NCBI RefSeq assembly: GCF_048564905.1
Contig: NW_027328875.1
Location: 620,001 to 684,000, forward strand
Direction: 5' to 3'
Length of the DNA stretch: 64,000 nucleotides
DNA from: Vicugna pacos
Lineage: Eukaryota; Chordata; Mammalia; Artiodactyla; Camelidae
A program made the position numbers and the translations under genes. This document shows positions 52,765 to 64,000 of the stretch, piece by piece (the first letter of the stretch is position 1; every line of letters starts with the position of its first letter). The notes under the pieces are model-generated. The model searched no databases. It was given only the letters and a program-made list of their open reading frames with translations, and was not told where the DNA came from.

Positions 52765-54665
52765 GGAGTAAAGGGCACCACATGCACAAGTGTATCCAAG
52801 GTTGGGGGTTATTTCATGTTTCCAATAGTTATTTCATGGTTCCTGTTGGTTTCGGAGGCTTCAACCGTAAAGAGCTGACATGACCCCTTTAACAGTTTGG
52901 ACTGGAAGTTTGCATTCTTTCTGTCTAGGTTTTCCGTAGAGCTGACAAAATGTTACCAAAATTGACAAGTCTGGCTTCTAGGTCGATACAGTGTGTTTCA
53001 AAAAATAACTTCATTTTCGTATACTCCCAAAACATGTAAATGAATTCTGTTAAACTTCTTAAAGACTGCAAATGAGATATCAACACACTGTCAAAACAGG
53101 TGTCTTCGGACAATCCCTCCCACCAAGGCTGTATAGAAACAAAGAGCTAAGCAAATATCACATTTCTGTGAAATGTATCTGGATAGTGTTGATTCATCGA
53201 TGCCCAGTTGGCAGAGAAGAAGTGCAACCTGCACTCACTCGCTCCCAGGTACAGAGCAATGGAAACATCCACTCACCCAGCCCTTGGCACAGGACACTTG
53301 CCGAAGAGAGGCCTGTTACTTCCAAAGACAGGATGAGGCCTCAGGACACCTGGAAGCAGGAGAAGGCAAAGCAGGGAATGGAAACCAGTGCAGGGTCTGA
53401 CCCCTGGTGATGGAGCAACAAGGGTGAAACTCTGTTTACCTTGGACGCACACTCTCAAGCGGACAGGAGACATGGGATTGAAGGTGATGTGCTGAGATTT
53501 ACAAGAGTGCACAGCAGATGCTTGGCTGACAGAACTCAAAGAATCCAGCGCAAAATATCCCCACAGTTGATTCTGAGACCAAGATCCGAGCTGCCAAATT
53601 TGAGGTAGCAGAGGCAACGGTCAGTGAGGGATAGGGCTACGGATGATGGCACACGCTGAGTCTCAGGGATCTGGAGTGCGTTGTGGGATGTGGTGGGTCG
53701 AATCAAGAGAGCAAACCGAACTGTGTACCAATGATAAAGCAACCACACTGGTCGCGCGGTTGAGATTACCGATATGTCCCATGGCCACACCCAGTGCATC
53801 TGCAGGACCAGGGACCAATTGGGCATCTTGCCAATAGAGCACGTGTGGGGCTGAATCAGAGCTATCGTGCATCTGGTCTGAGGGATCCAGGGGGCCTTGG
53901 GTTTGAAATCAGAATGAAAAGCCTTAGGATCTGCTACATTCATAACCTGGGCTGGGATTATGGTTTGGTTTGAGGCACAGGATGCGCAACAGCTCTGTGG
54001 TTGCCTTCGTGCACCCGTGCCACAAGGATGAGAGGACAAGGAAGAGTGGTCCAAGTCCACAGCGTGAGAAGAGGAAGCATTTCCTTCAGCACTATCTCCC
54101 AAAAGCGGATGCTACATTTTGGATGGCACCGGCACGGTACGGCACCGAGGACACCAAGGTAGGTCTGCGGGATCATTCCAGCAGGCCCTGATGTGTGACA
54201 TCCATGGATGAGCTTCCACTGGTGTTTCAGTAGACAGAGAAGCTCTGGGAAGAACTGCTTTCATTGGGACATTCCCGTGGCACTACAAAGCACAAGCGCA
54301 CTCTCAGTTTGCTTTTTTTTAAACACTCCAAAATGACATAGAGCAGAATGCAGAGCTGAGAACCTTTAGAAGCCTCATTTCCACAAGAGGAAGTGTCCTG
54401 CGCACTTTCAGAATTGTGAGATATGCGTAACCGAAATGAAGTTATGCTAATCGAAATAGTATGGGATGTTCATCACAACAAATGCAACACCAGCAATTGG
54501 AGATATACCAGACAACACACACAGGAACAGAATATGGCATCAGTGTCTAGGAGAAGTTGTCCTCACAGAAATCCCATGGAATTGCGTAGAGACAAGAGTC
54601 TAAAATTTTCACTTAACAAAGCCCTAGAAGTCTACATTAGATACCTGATATTACCTGACCAGTAG

Positions 54666-55890
54666 AGATGAAGAAGTACAGTAAAAGAAACAGGAAGTAC
54701 CATTTTCAGTTCCAAAGATATTGAAGGCCCAGAAGATAAGCTTTCCAACAACTAGACTGCAAAACGCTATCCAGACCAAGTGTTGAAATTGGAGGTCTGG
54801 AAAACCCTGAAGAACAACATTGTCTCAGAATCACAAAAGGCAGAATATCAGAAAAGGGGAAGAGAAAGTCTAAAGACGAGCCAAAAAATATCAGAAAACT
54901 CAATGGATGTGATCATATCAGGGCCAAAATTCAGCCCTTAGCAGACTAGATAATGCAGAGGGACGCGTGAATGACTGTGAAGACAGGGGAACAGAAATCC
55001 CTCGGTCAGAAGCAGACATAGGAAAGCAAGTGCAAACCAATGAAACATTGCTGTTGAATCCTGGGTTAAGACAGGGCATGAAAGACTAGAGTTCATAAGA
55101 GTCCCAGATGGAAAAGCAAGAGATAAAGAAACAAAAACTGTCTGAAAATGTATCTGTAGAAAAATCAGACTGAAACGTGCTGAAAGCCAAGAAAGAATCA
55201 TCTATGCGAATTCAGGGATTACACAGCATCCAAAGGAGGTGGAATCCCAATAGACCTACCAGCAGCTGTATGATTCAAATCAACAAAGTTCACGAATATC
55301 CCAGTGATTTAAAATGCACCTGGAGGAAACAACATAGTCACAAGGGAACCTCCAGAGGGGTTTCAGCTGATATCTCGGCAGCAATATTGCAGGACAGGGA
55401 GGAGTGCCAGGACACAGACCATATCCTGAATGGCCAAATGCTGCCACCTAGGGTAGCCTATGCCCCATGACCACCATTTCTAATAACGGCAGAGCTAGAG
55501 AATTCCACAGACCGGCAAATCTTAAAAGAATTCAGCAGTTCAAAACTTCTTCTAAAAGGAAGGTTGAGAATACTCCCCTGAATAGAAAAGCAGCAAGATG
55601 AAATGGAAAGAAGAAAACCATTTTTGGAAATGCAAGAAGAGCATGAGTGGCAAAGAAGAAACAAGAAGAAGGCAAGGAGGACATCAAAACCCTAAAGATG
55701 GGAGAGGGAAGCAGGAAATCATAGGTGATTGGAAGCACTCTCTTAAGTGAATCAGCTTATTGGACTCTCTGTTTGAAGCGAAAGGAGAGCTGCATGGCCT
55801 GACGTGTTTGCAAAACAAGCAAGAAGCAGACCAACAAAGAATCAAACCAACAAACAAGCACCAAAAGGGTACGGTTGGCTGACATCTACC
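54666..55890 (+). mobile_element. L1/HAL1 ORF1 relic, unit 11
   Basis: Majority sequence; no variant found inside. Confidence 0.72.
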
Positions 55891-58048
55891 AAGGGAATCA
55901 TGATTATTCAAAAGAAAATACTCAAGGTGATGTCAAGGATCATTCAGCACGCATCGACCCAGTATCGCGGCTTGCATGTACTCAGCACACTTGTCTTCGG
56001 AAATCAGAGGCGTGCATTCATATTCGTAAATATTGATTCATAAGAGCATATCGTGACCTAACCCAAATGCCGATTTGGAATCAAATGGATTCCTAGTCCG
56101 TGATGTAGACTTGTATGTCTTCCGACAGGATGAAGGAATGCCATATTCTACGCTACGTAGAGAAGAAATGTAAGAAGCCTATAACAAAGGCACGTAGATC
56201 TGCCAAAGTGTACTAAGAGCAAAAGAGACAGACAGTAAAGTGCACATTGGGGTTGGTTTCATTTCTTGGAATTTCAGCCCCCATGAAACAAATGGATCCA
56301 TGTCCTGAGAGTGCGGGTGTTTCAGCAGAAATCAGGCGACGCATATGTATTCCGGGTGTACGGATATCATAGGAACATAAGTCTCCTTTAGAGGGTCTCT
56401 GTGTACTGTGAACTGTTAGAAAGTTTAAAGACGTGTGAAACCATCAACTAAAAAGGGACCCACTTCCCTCCATTGGTACTGTGCATACAGATCTGAGCAA
56501 AAGGAAAGAGGGAAGAAGAAAGGCCCATGGGACGCTAGTGGGTAGAATCACATTTACCTTAGGCACCTCTCGTCGGATGCAGCCCCTCCCCCAACACTGA
56601 CAAGATGCAGCAGCCATTGGGGATGGCAGGTACCGGTTGGATTCCAGGTGGAATGTTGGTGTGTACCGCGAGGCTTGTTGTGGCTGTTGGATCCTAGGTA
56701 ACCGGGCAGAGTTCTGTGGGTGGATCAGTGTGATGGAGGGGCTGCCGCCCTCTGTGGAGCTTGGCTTAGGTGTTTGGTCCGGGAAGCTGTGTAAGTTCGA
56801 GATACTGCTGCTGCCCAAAGACCTGAGTTCACAGGTCAGTTTCCAGAACCTTTCAGAGCAGACAGTGGAAGATCTGCCTGTCATCAGCTTACTGGTGAGG
56901 CTCCGAGGTACTTTCAGACTTGCCCAGTCCTGGTGAAGTCGACTTTAGGGGAGACACGAAGAGAAGCTGGGCGAAAAGCTGGCTGCACGGATTGAAGAGA
57001 GATGCGAACACATGGATGAGAGATGTTCTGCTACAATGGAGAATACTGGCGTGGAGACAGCTGTAGAGGATACCAGGCTCAAAAGACATTCATGAGACCT
57101 ATTGATCCTCGCTGATACTGGCAGAAACATACGGAGTGCCAACGTGGACTTGAGGAAGTTCCTCAATTCTCTTCTCCAAGAACGGGTCCAAGGTCCCTGA
57201 CATCTGCAAGAGAAGAGATGGCAGAGATGATCAAAACGCTCCTGTTCTTGGAAGAGGTCGTGAGAATCCACACGTCCCAAGGGGCATTCCCAAGCCATTC
57301 AGACCAGAATTCACCAAGCCCAGGTAAGCCTTTTCCCAGGTTTGGGCCTAGCTAGCAAGCACTTGCCCTTCCCTCCCCTCCACTCAGGCATCCATTTTGA
57401 AGGATCAGTACCTGAGCTGCAATGAAGCCATTACGAGAAGAGCAAGCCCCTCCTAGAATCAGACTTCCTCCAGCTTCACACTCTGTGAACAACAGTGAAC
57501 TCCTTCAAGGTCAAATAGTCTCGGCTGAAATCGATAGGAATTGAATACTTAGCTCACACCTAGAAACGATGGCCTTCCGCTAGATTCAGCCAATGTTGTG
57601 TTTATGTCTTCCCTGGGGTGAAGGGAGTGTGGTAAGTCAGGGGAATCTTTGACTGAACTTGAATCTGTATTAGGCCTCAGTTTTTCAAGACAGTATAGGT
57701 AAATAGTACATGTCAGAAAGTGAACTGTACTGTCAAAGTCGCCAGTGACATTAAAGACACAGCTTCTGTGGATCGTCTTTCAATTGAGTCAAGCCCCCGG
57801 GGGCACTATATCATGGGGGTGCAGACTTGGTTGCGTTAAATGGCTTTACCCAACATGATCGGATGATGAATCGTTCTCATCACTGATAGAAGAACACCTG
57901 GTTCTCAATAGACTAGCATAACTGCAGCAGGGTTGTCCTAGCTATAATGCCTCTAGGTGCTTTTGGATTCAAACCTAAATGTATATATTTGGTTTGTTTC
58001 CTCTTGTATTTTCCTAGAGAGGGATGTTACCCCTTGAAATGCCAACAT

Positions 58049-58067
58049 TGGCCAGTAGGTGTCACTG
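58049..58067 (+). promoter_or_regulatory. CTCF-like motif, unit 11
   Basis: Identical 19-mer in the same orientation and phase. Confidence 0.6.
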
Positions 58068-59968
58068 GGAGTAAAGGGCACCACATGCACAAGTGTATCC
58101 AAGGTTGGGGGTTATTTCATGTTTCCAATAGTTATTTCATGGTTCCTGTTGGTTTCGGAGGCTTCAACCGTAAAGAGCTGACATGACCCCTTTAACAGTT
58201 TGGACTGGAAGTTTGCATTCTTTCTGTCTAGGTTTTCCGTAGAGCTGACAAAATGTTACCAAAATTGACAAGTCTGGCTTCTAGGTCGATACAGTGTGTT
58301 TCAAAAAATAACTTCATTTTCGTATACTCCCAAAACATGTAAATGAATTCTGTTAAACTTCTTAAAGACTGCAAATGAGATATCAACACACTGTCAAAAC
58401 AGGTGTCTTCGGACAATCCCTCCCACCAAGGCTGTATAGAAACAAAGAGCTAAGCAAATATCACATTTCTGTGAAATGTATCTGGATAGTGTTGATTCAT
58501 CGATGCCCAGTTGGCAGAGAAGAAGTGCAACCTGCACTCACTCGCTCCCAGGTACAGAGCAATGGAAACATCCACTCACCCAGCCCTTGGCACAGGACAC
58601 TTGCCGAAGAGAGGCCTGTTACTTCCAAAGACAGGATGAGGCCTCAGGACACCTGGAAGCAGGAGAAGGCAAAGCAGGGAATGGAAACCAGTGCAGGGTC
58701 TGACCCCTGGTGATGGAGCAACAAGGGTGAAACTCTGTTTACCTTGGACGCACACTCTCAAGCGGACAGGAGACATGGGATTGAAGGTGATGTGCTGAGA
58801 TTTACAAGAGTGCACAGCAGATGCTTGGCTGACAGAACTCAAAGAATCCAGCGCAAAATATCCCCACAGTTGATTCTGAGACCAAGATCCGAGCTGCCAA
58901 ATTTGAGGTAGCAGAGGCAACGGTCAGTGAGGGATAGGGCTACGGATGATGGCACACGCTGAGTCTCAGGGATCTGGAGTGCGTTGTGGGATGTGGTGGG
59001 TCGAATCAAGAGAGCAAACCGAACTGTGTACCAATGATAAAGCAACCACACTGGTCGCGCGGTTGAGATTACCGATATGTCCCATGGCCACACCCAGTGC
59101 ATCTGCAGGACCAGGGACCAATTGGGCATCTTGCCAATAGAGCACGTGTGGGGCTGAATCAGAGCTATCGTGCATCTGGTCTGAGGGATCCAGGGGGCCT
59201 TGGGTTTGAAATCAGAATGAAAAGCCTTAGGATCTGCTACATTCATAACCTGGGCTGGGATTATGGTTTGGTTTGAGGCACAGGATGCGCAACAGCTCTG
59301 TGGTTGCCTTCGTGCACCCGTGCCACAAGGATGAGAGGACAAGGAAGAGTGGTCCAAGTCCACAGCGTGAGAAGAGGAAGCATTTCCTTCAGCACTATCT
59401 CCCAAAAGCGGATGCTACATTTTGGATGGCACCGGCACGGTACGGCACCGAGGACACCAAGGTAGGTCTGCGGGATCATTCCAGCAGGCCCTGATGTGTG
59501 ACATCCATGGATGAGCTTCCACTGGTGTTTCAGTAGACAGAGAAGCTCTGGGAAGAACTGCTTTCATTGGGACATTCCCGTGGCACTACAAAGCACAAGC
59601 GCACTCTCAGTTTGCTTTTTTTTAAACACTCCAAAATGACATAGAGCAGAATGCAGAGCTGAGAACCTTTAGAAGCCTCATTTCCACAAGAGGAAGTGTC
59701 CTGCGCACTTTCAGAATTGTGAGATATGCGTAACCGAAATGAAGTTATGCTATTCGAAATAGTATGGGATGTTCATCACAACAAATGCAACACCAGCAAT
59801 TGGAGATATACCAGACAACACACACAGGAACAGAATATGGCATCAGTGTCTAGGAGAAGTTGTCCTCACAGAAATCCCATGGAATTGCGTAGAGACAAGA
59901 GTCTAAAATTTTCACTTAACAAAGCCCTAGAAGTCTACATTAGATACCTGATATTACCTGACCAGTAG

Positions 59969-61193
59969 AGATGAAGAAGTACAGTAAAAGAAACAGGAAG
60001 TACCATTTTCAGTTCCAAAGATATTGAAGGCCCAGAAGATAAGCTTTCCAACAACTAGACTGCAAAACGCTATCCAGACCAAGTGTTGAAATTGGAGGTC
60101 TGGAAAACCCTGAAGAACAACATTGTCTCAGAATCACAAAAGGCAGAATATCAGAAAAGGGGAAGAGAAAGTCTAAAGACGAGCCAAAAAATATCAGAAA
60201 ACTCAATGGATGTGATCATATCAGGGCCAAAATTCAGCCCTTAGCAGACTAGATAATGCAGAGGGACGCGTGAATGACTGTGAAGACAGGGGAACAGAAA
60301 TCCCTCGGTCAGAAGCAGACATAGGAAAGCAAGTGCAAACCAATGAAACATTGCTGTTGAATCCTGGGTTAAGACAGGGCATGAAAGACTAGAGTTCATA
60401 AGAGTCCCAGATGGAAAAGCAAGAGATAAAGAAACAAAAACTGTCTGAAAATGTATCTGTAGAAAAATCAGACTGAAACGTGCTGAAAGCCAAGAAAGAA
60501 TCATCTATGCGAATTCAGGGATTACACAGCATCCAAAGGAGGTGGAATCCCAATAGACCTACCAGCAGCTGTATGATTCAAATCAACAAAGTTCACGAAT
60601 ATCCCAGTGATTTAAAATGCACCTGGAGGAAACAACATAGTCACAAGGGAACCTCCAGAGGGGTTTCAGCTGATATCTCGGCAGCAATATTGCAGGACAG
60701 GGAGGAGTGCCAGGACACAGACCATATCCTGAATGGCCAAATGCTGCCACCTAGGGTAGCCTATGCCCCATGACCACCATTTCTAATAACGGCAGAGCTA
60801 GAGAATTCCACAGACCGGCAAATCTTAAAAGAATTCAGCAGTTCAAAACTTCTTCTAAAAGGAAGGTTGAGAATACTCCCCTGAATAGAAAAGCAGCAAG
60901 ATGAAATGGAAAGAAGAAAACCATTTTTGGAAATGCAAGAAGAGCATGAGTGGCAAAGAAGAAACAAGAAGAAGGCAAGGAGGACATCAAAACCCTAAAG
61001 ATGGGAGAGGGAAGCAGGAAATCATAGGTGATTGGAAGCACTCTCTTAAGTGAATCAGCTTATTGGACTCTCTGTTTGAAGCGAAAGGAGAGCTGCATGG
61101 CCTGACGTGTTTGCAAAACAAGCAAGAAGCAGACCAACAAAGAATCAAACCAACAAACAAGCACCAAAAGGGTACGGTTGGCTGACATCTACC
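59969..61193 (+). mobile_element. L1/HAL1 ORF1 relic, unit 12
   Basis: Majority sequence; no variant found inside. Confidence 0.72.
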
Positions 61194-63351
61194 AAGGGAA
61201 TCATGATTATTCAAAAGAAAATACTCAAGGTGATGTCAAGGATCATTCAGCACGCATCGACCCAGTATCGCGGCTTGCATGTACTCAGCACACTTGTCTT
61301 CGCAAATCAGAGGCGTGCATTCATATTCGTAAATATTGATTCATAAGAGCATATCGTGACCTAACCCAAATGCCGATTTGGAATCAAATGGATTCCTAGT
61401 CCGTGATGTAGACTTGTATGTCTTCCGACAGGATGAAGGAATGCCATATTCTACGCTACGTAGAGAAGAAATGTAAGAAGCCTATAACAAAGGCACGTAG
61501 ATCTGCCAAAGTGTACTAAGAGCAAAAGAGACAGACAGTAAAGTGCACATTGGGGTTGGTTTCATTTCTTGGAATTTCAGCCCCCATGAAACAAATGGAT
61601 CCATGTCCTGAGAGTGCGGGTGTTTCAGCAGAAATCAGGCGACGCATATGTATTCCGGGTGTACGGATATCATAGGAACATAAGTCTCCTTTAGAGGGTC
61701 TCTGTGTACTGTGAACTGTTAGAAAGTTTAAAGACGTGTGAAACCATCAACTAAAAAGGGACCCACTTCCCTCCATTGGTACTGTGCATACAGATCTGAG
61801 CAAAAGGAAAGAGGGAAGAAGAAAGGCCCATGGGACGCTAGTGGGTAGAATCACATTTACCTTAGGCACCTCTCGTCGGATGCAGCCCCTCCCCCAACAC
61901 TGACAAGATGCAGCAGCCATTGGGGATGGCAGGTACCGGTTGGATTCCAGGTGGAATGTTGGTGTGTACCGCGAGGCTTGTTGTGGCTGTTGGATCCTAG
62001 GTAACCGGGCAGAGTTCTGTGGGTGGATCAGTGTGATGGAGGGGCTGCCGCCCTCTGTGGAGCTTGGCTTAGGTGTTTGGTCCGGGAAGCTGTGTAAGTT
62101 CGAGATACTGCTGCTGCCCAAAGACCTGAGTTCACAGGTCAGTTTCCAGAACCTTTCAGAGCAGACAGTGGAAGATCTGCCTGTCATCAGCTTACTGGTG
62201 AGGCTCCGAGGTACTTTCAGACTTGCCCAGTCCTGCTGAAGTCGACTTTAGGGGAGACACGAAGAGAAGCTGGGCGAAAAGCTGGCTGCACGGATTGAGG
62301 AGAGATGCGAACACATGGATGAGAGATGTTCTGCTACAATGGAGAATACTGGCGTGGAGACAGCTGTAGAGGATACCAGGCTCAAAAGACATTCATGAGA
62401 CCTATTGATCCTCGCTGATACTGGCAGAAACATACGGAGTGCCAACGTGGACTTGAGGAAGTTCCTCAATTCTCTTCTCCAAGAACGGGTCCAAGGTCCC
62501 TGACATCTGCAAGAGAAGAGATGGCAGAGATGATCAAAACGCTCCTGTTCTTGGAAGAGGTCGTGAGAATCCACACGTCCCAAGGGGCATTCCCAAGCCA
62601 TTCAGACCAGAATTCACCAAGCCCAGGTAAGCCTTTTCCCAGGTTTGGGCCTAGCTAGCAAGCACTTGCCCTTCCCTCCCCTCCACTCAGGCATCCATTT
62701 TGAAGGATCAGTACCTGAGCTGCAATGAAGCCATTACGAGAAGAGCAAGCCCCTCCTAGAATCAGACTTCCTCCAGCTTCACACTCTGTGAACAACAGTG
62801 AACTCCTTCAAGGTCAAATAGTCTCGGCTGAAATCGATAGGAATTGAATACTTAGCTCACACCTAGAAACGATGGCCTTCCGCTAGATTCAGCCAATGTT
62901 GTGTTTATGTCTTCCCTGGGGTGAAGGGAGTGTGGTAAGTCAGGGGAATCTTTGACTGAACTTGAATCTGTATTAGGCCTCAGTTTTTCAAGACAGTATA
63001 GGTAAATAGTACATGTCAGAAAGTGAACTGTACTGTCAAAGTCGCCAGTGACATTAAAGACACAGCTTCTGTGGATCGTCTTTCAATTGAGTCAAGCCCC
63101 CGGGGGCACTATATCATGGGGGTGCAGACTTGGTTGCGTTAAATGGCTTTACCCAACATGATCGGATGATTAATCGTTCTCATCACTGATAGAAGAACAC
63201 CTGGTTCTCAATAGACTAGCATAACTGCAGCAGGGTTGTCCTAGCTATAATGCCTCTAGGTGCTTTTGGATTCAAACCTAAATGTATATATTTGGTTTGT
63301 TTCCTCTTGTATTTTCCTAGAGAGGGATGTTACCCCTTGAAATGCCAACAT

Positions 63352-63370
63352 TGGCCAGTAGGTGTCACTG
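63352..63370 (+). promoter_or_regulatory. CTCF-like motif, unit 12
   Basis: Identical 19-mer in the same orientation and phase; the last one in the window. Confidence 0.6.
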
Positions 63371-63636
63371 GGAGTAAAGGGCACCACATGCACAAGTGTA
63401 TCCAAGGTTGGGGGTTATTTCATGTTTCCAATAGTTATTTCATGGTTCCTGTTGGTTTCGGAGGCTTCAACCGTAAAGAGCTGACATGACCCCTTTAACA
63501 GTTTGGACTGGAAGTTTGCATTCTTTCTGTCTAGGTTTTCCGTAGAGCTGACAAAATGTTACCAAAATTGACAAGTCTGGCTTCTAGGTCGATACAGTGT
63601 GTTTCAAAAAATAACTTCATTTTCGTATACTCCCAA

Positions 63637-64000
63637 AACATGTAAATGAATTCTGTTAAACTTCTTAAAGACTGCAAATGAGATATCAACACACTGTCAA
63701 AACAGGTGTCTTCGGACAATCCCTCCCACCAAGGCTGTATAGAAACAAAGAGCTAAGCAAATATCACATTTCTGTGAAATGTATCTGGATAGTGTTGATT
63801 CATCGATGCCCAGTTGGCAGAGAAGAAGTGCAACCTGCACTCACTCGCTCCCAGGTACAGAGCAATGGAAACATCCACTCACCCAGCCCTTGGCACAGGA
63901 CACTTGCCGAAGAGAGGCCTGTTACTTCCAAAGACAGGATGAGGCCTCAGGACACCTGGAAGCAGGAGAAGGCAAAGCAGGGAATGGAAACCAGTGCAGG
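63637..64000 (+). repeat. Array unit 13, cut by window end
   Basis: First 364 bp of a further unit, matching unit positions 1-364 of units 2-12; it has the common A at unit position 334. The array continues beyond the window. Confidence 0.96.

Larger units (their letters stand above)
47728..53030 (+). repeat. Array unit 10
   Basis: Two private bases, A at 50640 and G at 52609. It shares A at 49113 and 49240 with unit 9, A at 50320 with unit 6, and T at 52565 with units 3, 4, 5 and 12. Confidence 0.97.
53031..58333 (+). repeat. Array unit 11
   Basis: One private base, A at 56996. It has G at 56933, otherwise seen only in units 2 and 3, but without the C 23 bp upstream that accompanies it there. 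Confidence 0.97.
58334..63636 (+). repeat. Array unit 12
   Basis: No private base found. It shares T at 59753 only with unit 2, C at 61303 with units 6-8, and T at 63171 with units 3, 4, 5 and 10. These affinities to distant units are not explained by neighbour-only duplication. Confidence 0.97.
1..64000 (+). repeat. Macrosatellite array, 5,303-bp unit, at least 12 copies
   Basis: The same sequence recurs every 5,303 bp in one orientation from end to end; the 12 full copies plus 364 bp fill the window. I found 30 substitution sites and no length change between copies, so units are over 99.5 percent identical by hand comparison. Nineteen sites are private to one unit and eleven are shared by two or more units. 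The shared sites show no higher-order periodicity. Unit length, identity and head-to-tail order fit the macrosatellite class, of which DXZ4, D4Z4 and RS447 are known examples, but I cannot match this unit to any of them. Both array ends lie outside the window. Confidence 0.98.

Noticed and set aside
1-64000. D4Z4/DUX, RS447/USP17, rDNA or LPA-kringle type array
   Set aside because: No homeobox, ubiquitin protease, rRNA or kringle sequence is visible, and I recall no such array with a 5,303-bp unit.
1-64000. CRISPR array, prophage or bacterial operon
   Set aside because: Repeat length, LINE relic, CpG pattern and lack of long coding genes fit mammalian DNA, not a prokaryote.

Overview
The whole window is one tandem array. 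A 5,303-bp unit repeats head to tail on the + strand, twelve full copies (1-63636) plus the first 364 bp of a thirteenth (63637-64000). Both window edges cut through the array, so neither flank is visible and twelve is a minimum copy number. Unit boundaries are set here at window base 1; the phase is arbitrary. Comparing copies by eye I found 30 substitution sites and no insertion or deletion; even the T8 run near unit position 1283 has the same length in the copies checked. Any two units differ at only a few positions, so the array was amplified or homogenised recently.

The window suggests a placental mammal nuclear genome. The evidence is an old, diverged LINE-1 (or half-L1) ORF1 relic in every unit, a weaker MIR-like SINE fragment, no operon-like coding, and roughly 2 CpG per 100 bp. 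I do not recognise the unit as a named macrosatellite and cannot name the species or chromosome. It lacks the homeobox of a D4Z4/DUX unit and any recognisable USP17, TAF11-like, kringle or rDNA sequence.

Layout of one unit (unit positions; add 5303 per copy): 1-1380 unidentified unique sequence with a CpG cluster at 1095-1117; 1381-1635 AT-richer sequence, possibly the L1 leader; 1636-2860 L1 ORF1 and inter-ORF relic, sense on +; 2861-3400 unidentified, CpG-dense; 3401-4300 GC-richer, with broken protein-like frames and a consensus splice donor at its end; 4294-4357 a 64-nt interval bounded by splice-like sites; 4600-4710 MIR-like fragment; 4763-4774 a 12-bp perfect palindrome; 5019-5037 a strong CTCF-like motif; 5081-5116 a short direct repeat.

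No reading frame is supported as a protein gene. The main point of interest is a long, near-identical array with one same-facing CTCF-like site every 5,303 bp. DXZ4-type macrosatellites use this design as chromatin boundary or looping platforms. Whether this array works that way is inference. The sequence variants show a mosaic pattern that points to gene conversion or unequal exchange between units.
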